Origin: a bacterium
Lineage (GTDB): Bacteria; Krumholzibacteriota; Krumholzibacteriia; JACNKJ01
Length of the DNA stretch: 64,000 nt
Assembly: GCA_024231955.1 (NCBI GenBank)
Contig: JAAEPZ010000433.1
Location: forward strand, 62,001-126,000
Reading direction: 5' to 3'
Shown: in pieces, positions 63,774-64,000 of the stretch
Layout of the letters: each line of letters begins with the position of its first letter
Position numbering within the stretch: position 1 is the stretch's first letter
Position numbers and translations under genes: made by a program
Notes under the pieces: model-generated
The model's input: the letters and a program-made list of their open reading frames with translations, nothing else
The model's database searches: none
What the model was told of the DNA's origin: nothing

Positions 63774-64000
63774 TCACTGATCGCAATCGACAGGATGGTC
63801 AATCGGCCGCTCGTCATCCGAATGACCGCCGATTCCATCATTCGGCAGCATCTGGACACGCCCCTTGACCCGAACCACCATGACCGCCACGGTCACGAAA
63901 AGCATCAACAGCAGTGCGATTACCGATAGTTCCGGGCCGAACTTGCCCCCCGACAGCAGCGGGCTTCCGGACATCTCGACATGCCATAGCCCGAAACTCC
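63774..64000 (-). CDS. C-terminal end of a membrane protein, runs off the window
   Basis: The frame stays open from the stop at 63774 to the window edge, with sequence SFGLWHVEMSGSPLLSGG, KFGPELSVIALLLMLFVTVAVMVV, then a charged tail. One clear membrane helix is seen. The end resembles CPBP/CAAX-protease-like membrane proteins, but with this little sequence that is only a guess. It is followed by the PLD-like gene in the same direction after 173 bases. Confidence 0.5.
   Translation of the reverse strand, partial: SFGLWHVEMSGSPLLSGGKFGPELSVIALLLMLFVTVAVMVVRVKGRVQMLPNDGIGGHSDDERPIDHPVDCDQ

Overview
The window comes from a GC-rich, diderm bacterium with long secreted proteins. Diderm markers are a porin ending in Phe, an Omp85-like barrel, two lipoproteins, and two secreted proteins with C-terminal FlgD-type Ig modules carrying the NPFNP signature. 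That mix (FlgD/T9SS-like tails, LVIVD propellers, 6-bladed propellers, many REC fusions) suggests a member of or near the FCB group, such as an Eisenbacteria, Krumholzibacteriota or KSB1-like lineage. No rRNA or marker gene is present to settle this. I saw no tRNA, rRNA, CRISPR array, insertion sequence or phage gene. Two genes run off the ends: a TPR-CHAT lipoprotein on the left and a small membrane-protein tail on the right.

Layout. 1-6.8 kb: TPR-CHAT lipoprotein, divergent cstA, an EAL-HDOD signalling protein and a YitT-type membrane protein. 6.8-11 kb: a biosynthetic block metF / hom-asd-lysC for methionine, threonine and lysine, with the last three genes tightly packed. 11-16.2 kb: a CheD-receiver fusion, a zinc-ribbon membrane protein, a HEAT-repeat protein and a stand-alone citrate lyase alpha homologue. 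16.4-25.3 kb: two of three paralogous 6-bladed propeller proteins, an Omp85-like barrel, an Rh-type ammonium channel, a winged-helix regulator with its membrane partner, and a PadR regulator divergent from a secreted aspartic protease with a PDZ domain. 25.3-34.8 kb: three small secreted proteins that end in the same K-S/T-L-Y tail, hutH, a TrmB regulator overlapping a second aspartic protease/PDZ protein, and the third propeller.

34.8-37.7 kb holds the most unusual locus: a complete citrate synthase fused to a response-regulator receiver domain, followed after one base by a membrane histidine kinase. This would be a two-component system whose output is a central metabolic enzyme. 38-50 kb: a NosD-like beta-helix protein, a FlgD-Ig protein, thyX, an AsmA-like protein, a porin, a MerR regulator with a textbook 19-bp-spacer promoter, a 14-repeat LVIVD protein and an esterase-TPR protein. 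50.8-64 kb: acs, two overlapping CPA2-type antiporters, an ankyrin-PD40 protein, an Ig-repeat lipoprotein, an M24 peptidase, an ankyrin remnant and a large phospholipase D-like protein with a lamin-tail domain.

Themes. Acetyl-CoA and citrate handling recurs (acs, citrate synthase-REC, citF-like). Secreted proteins are paired with dedicated regulators (TrmB-protease, PadR-protease). Receiver domains are fused to enzymes twice (CheD-REC, citrate synthase-REC). Perfect or near-perfect palindromes sit at the promoters of several regulators and probably mark autoregulation. Hairpin terminators separate most transcription units.
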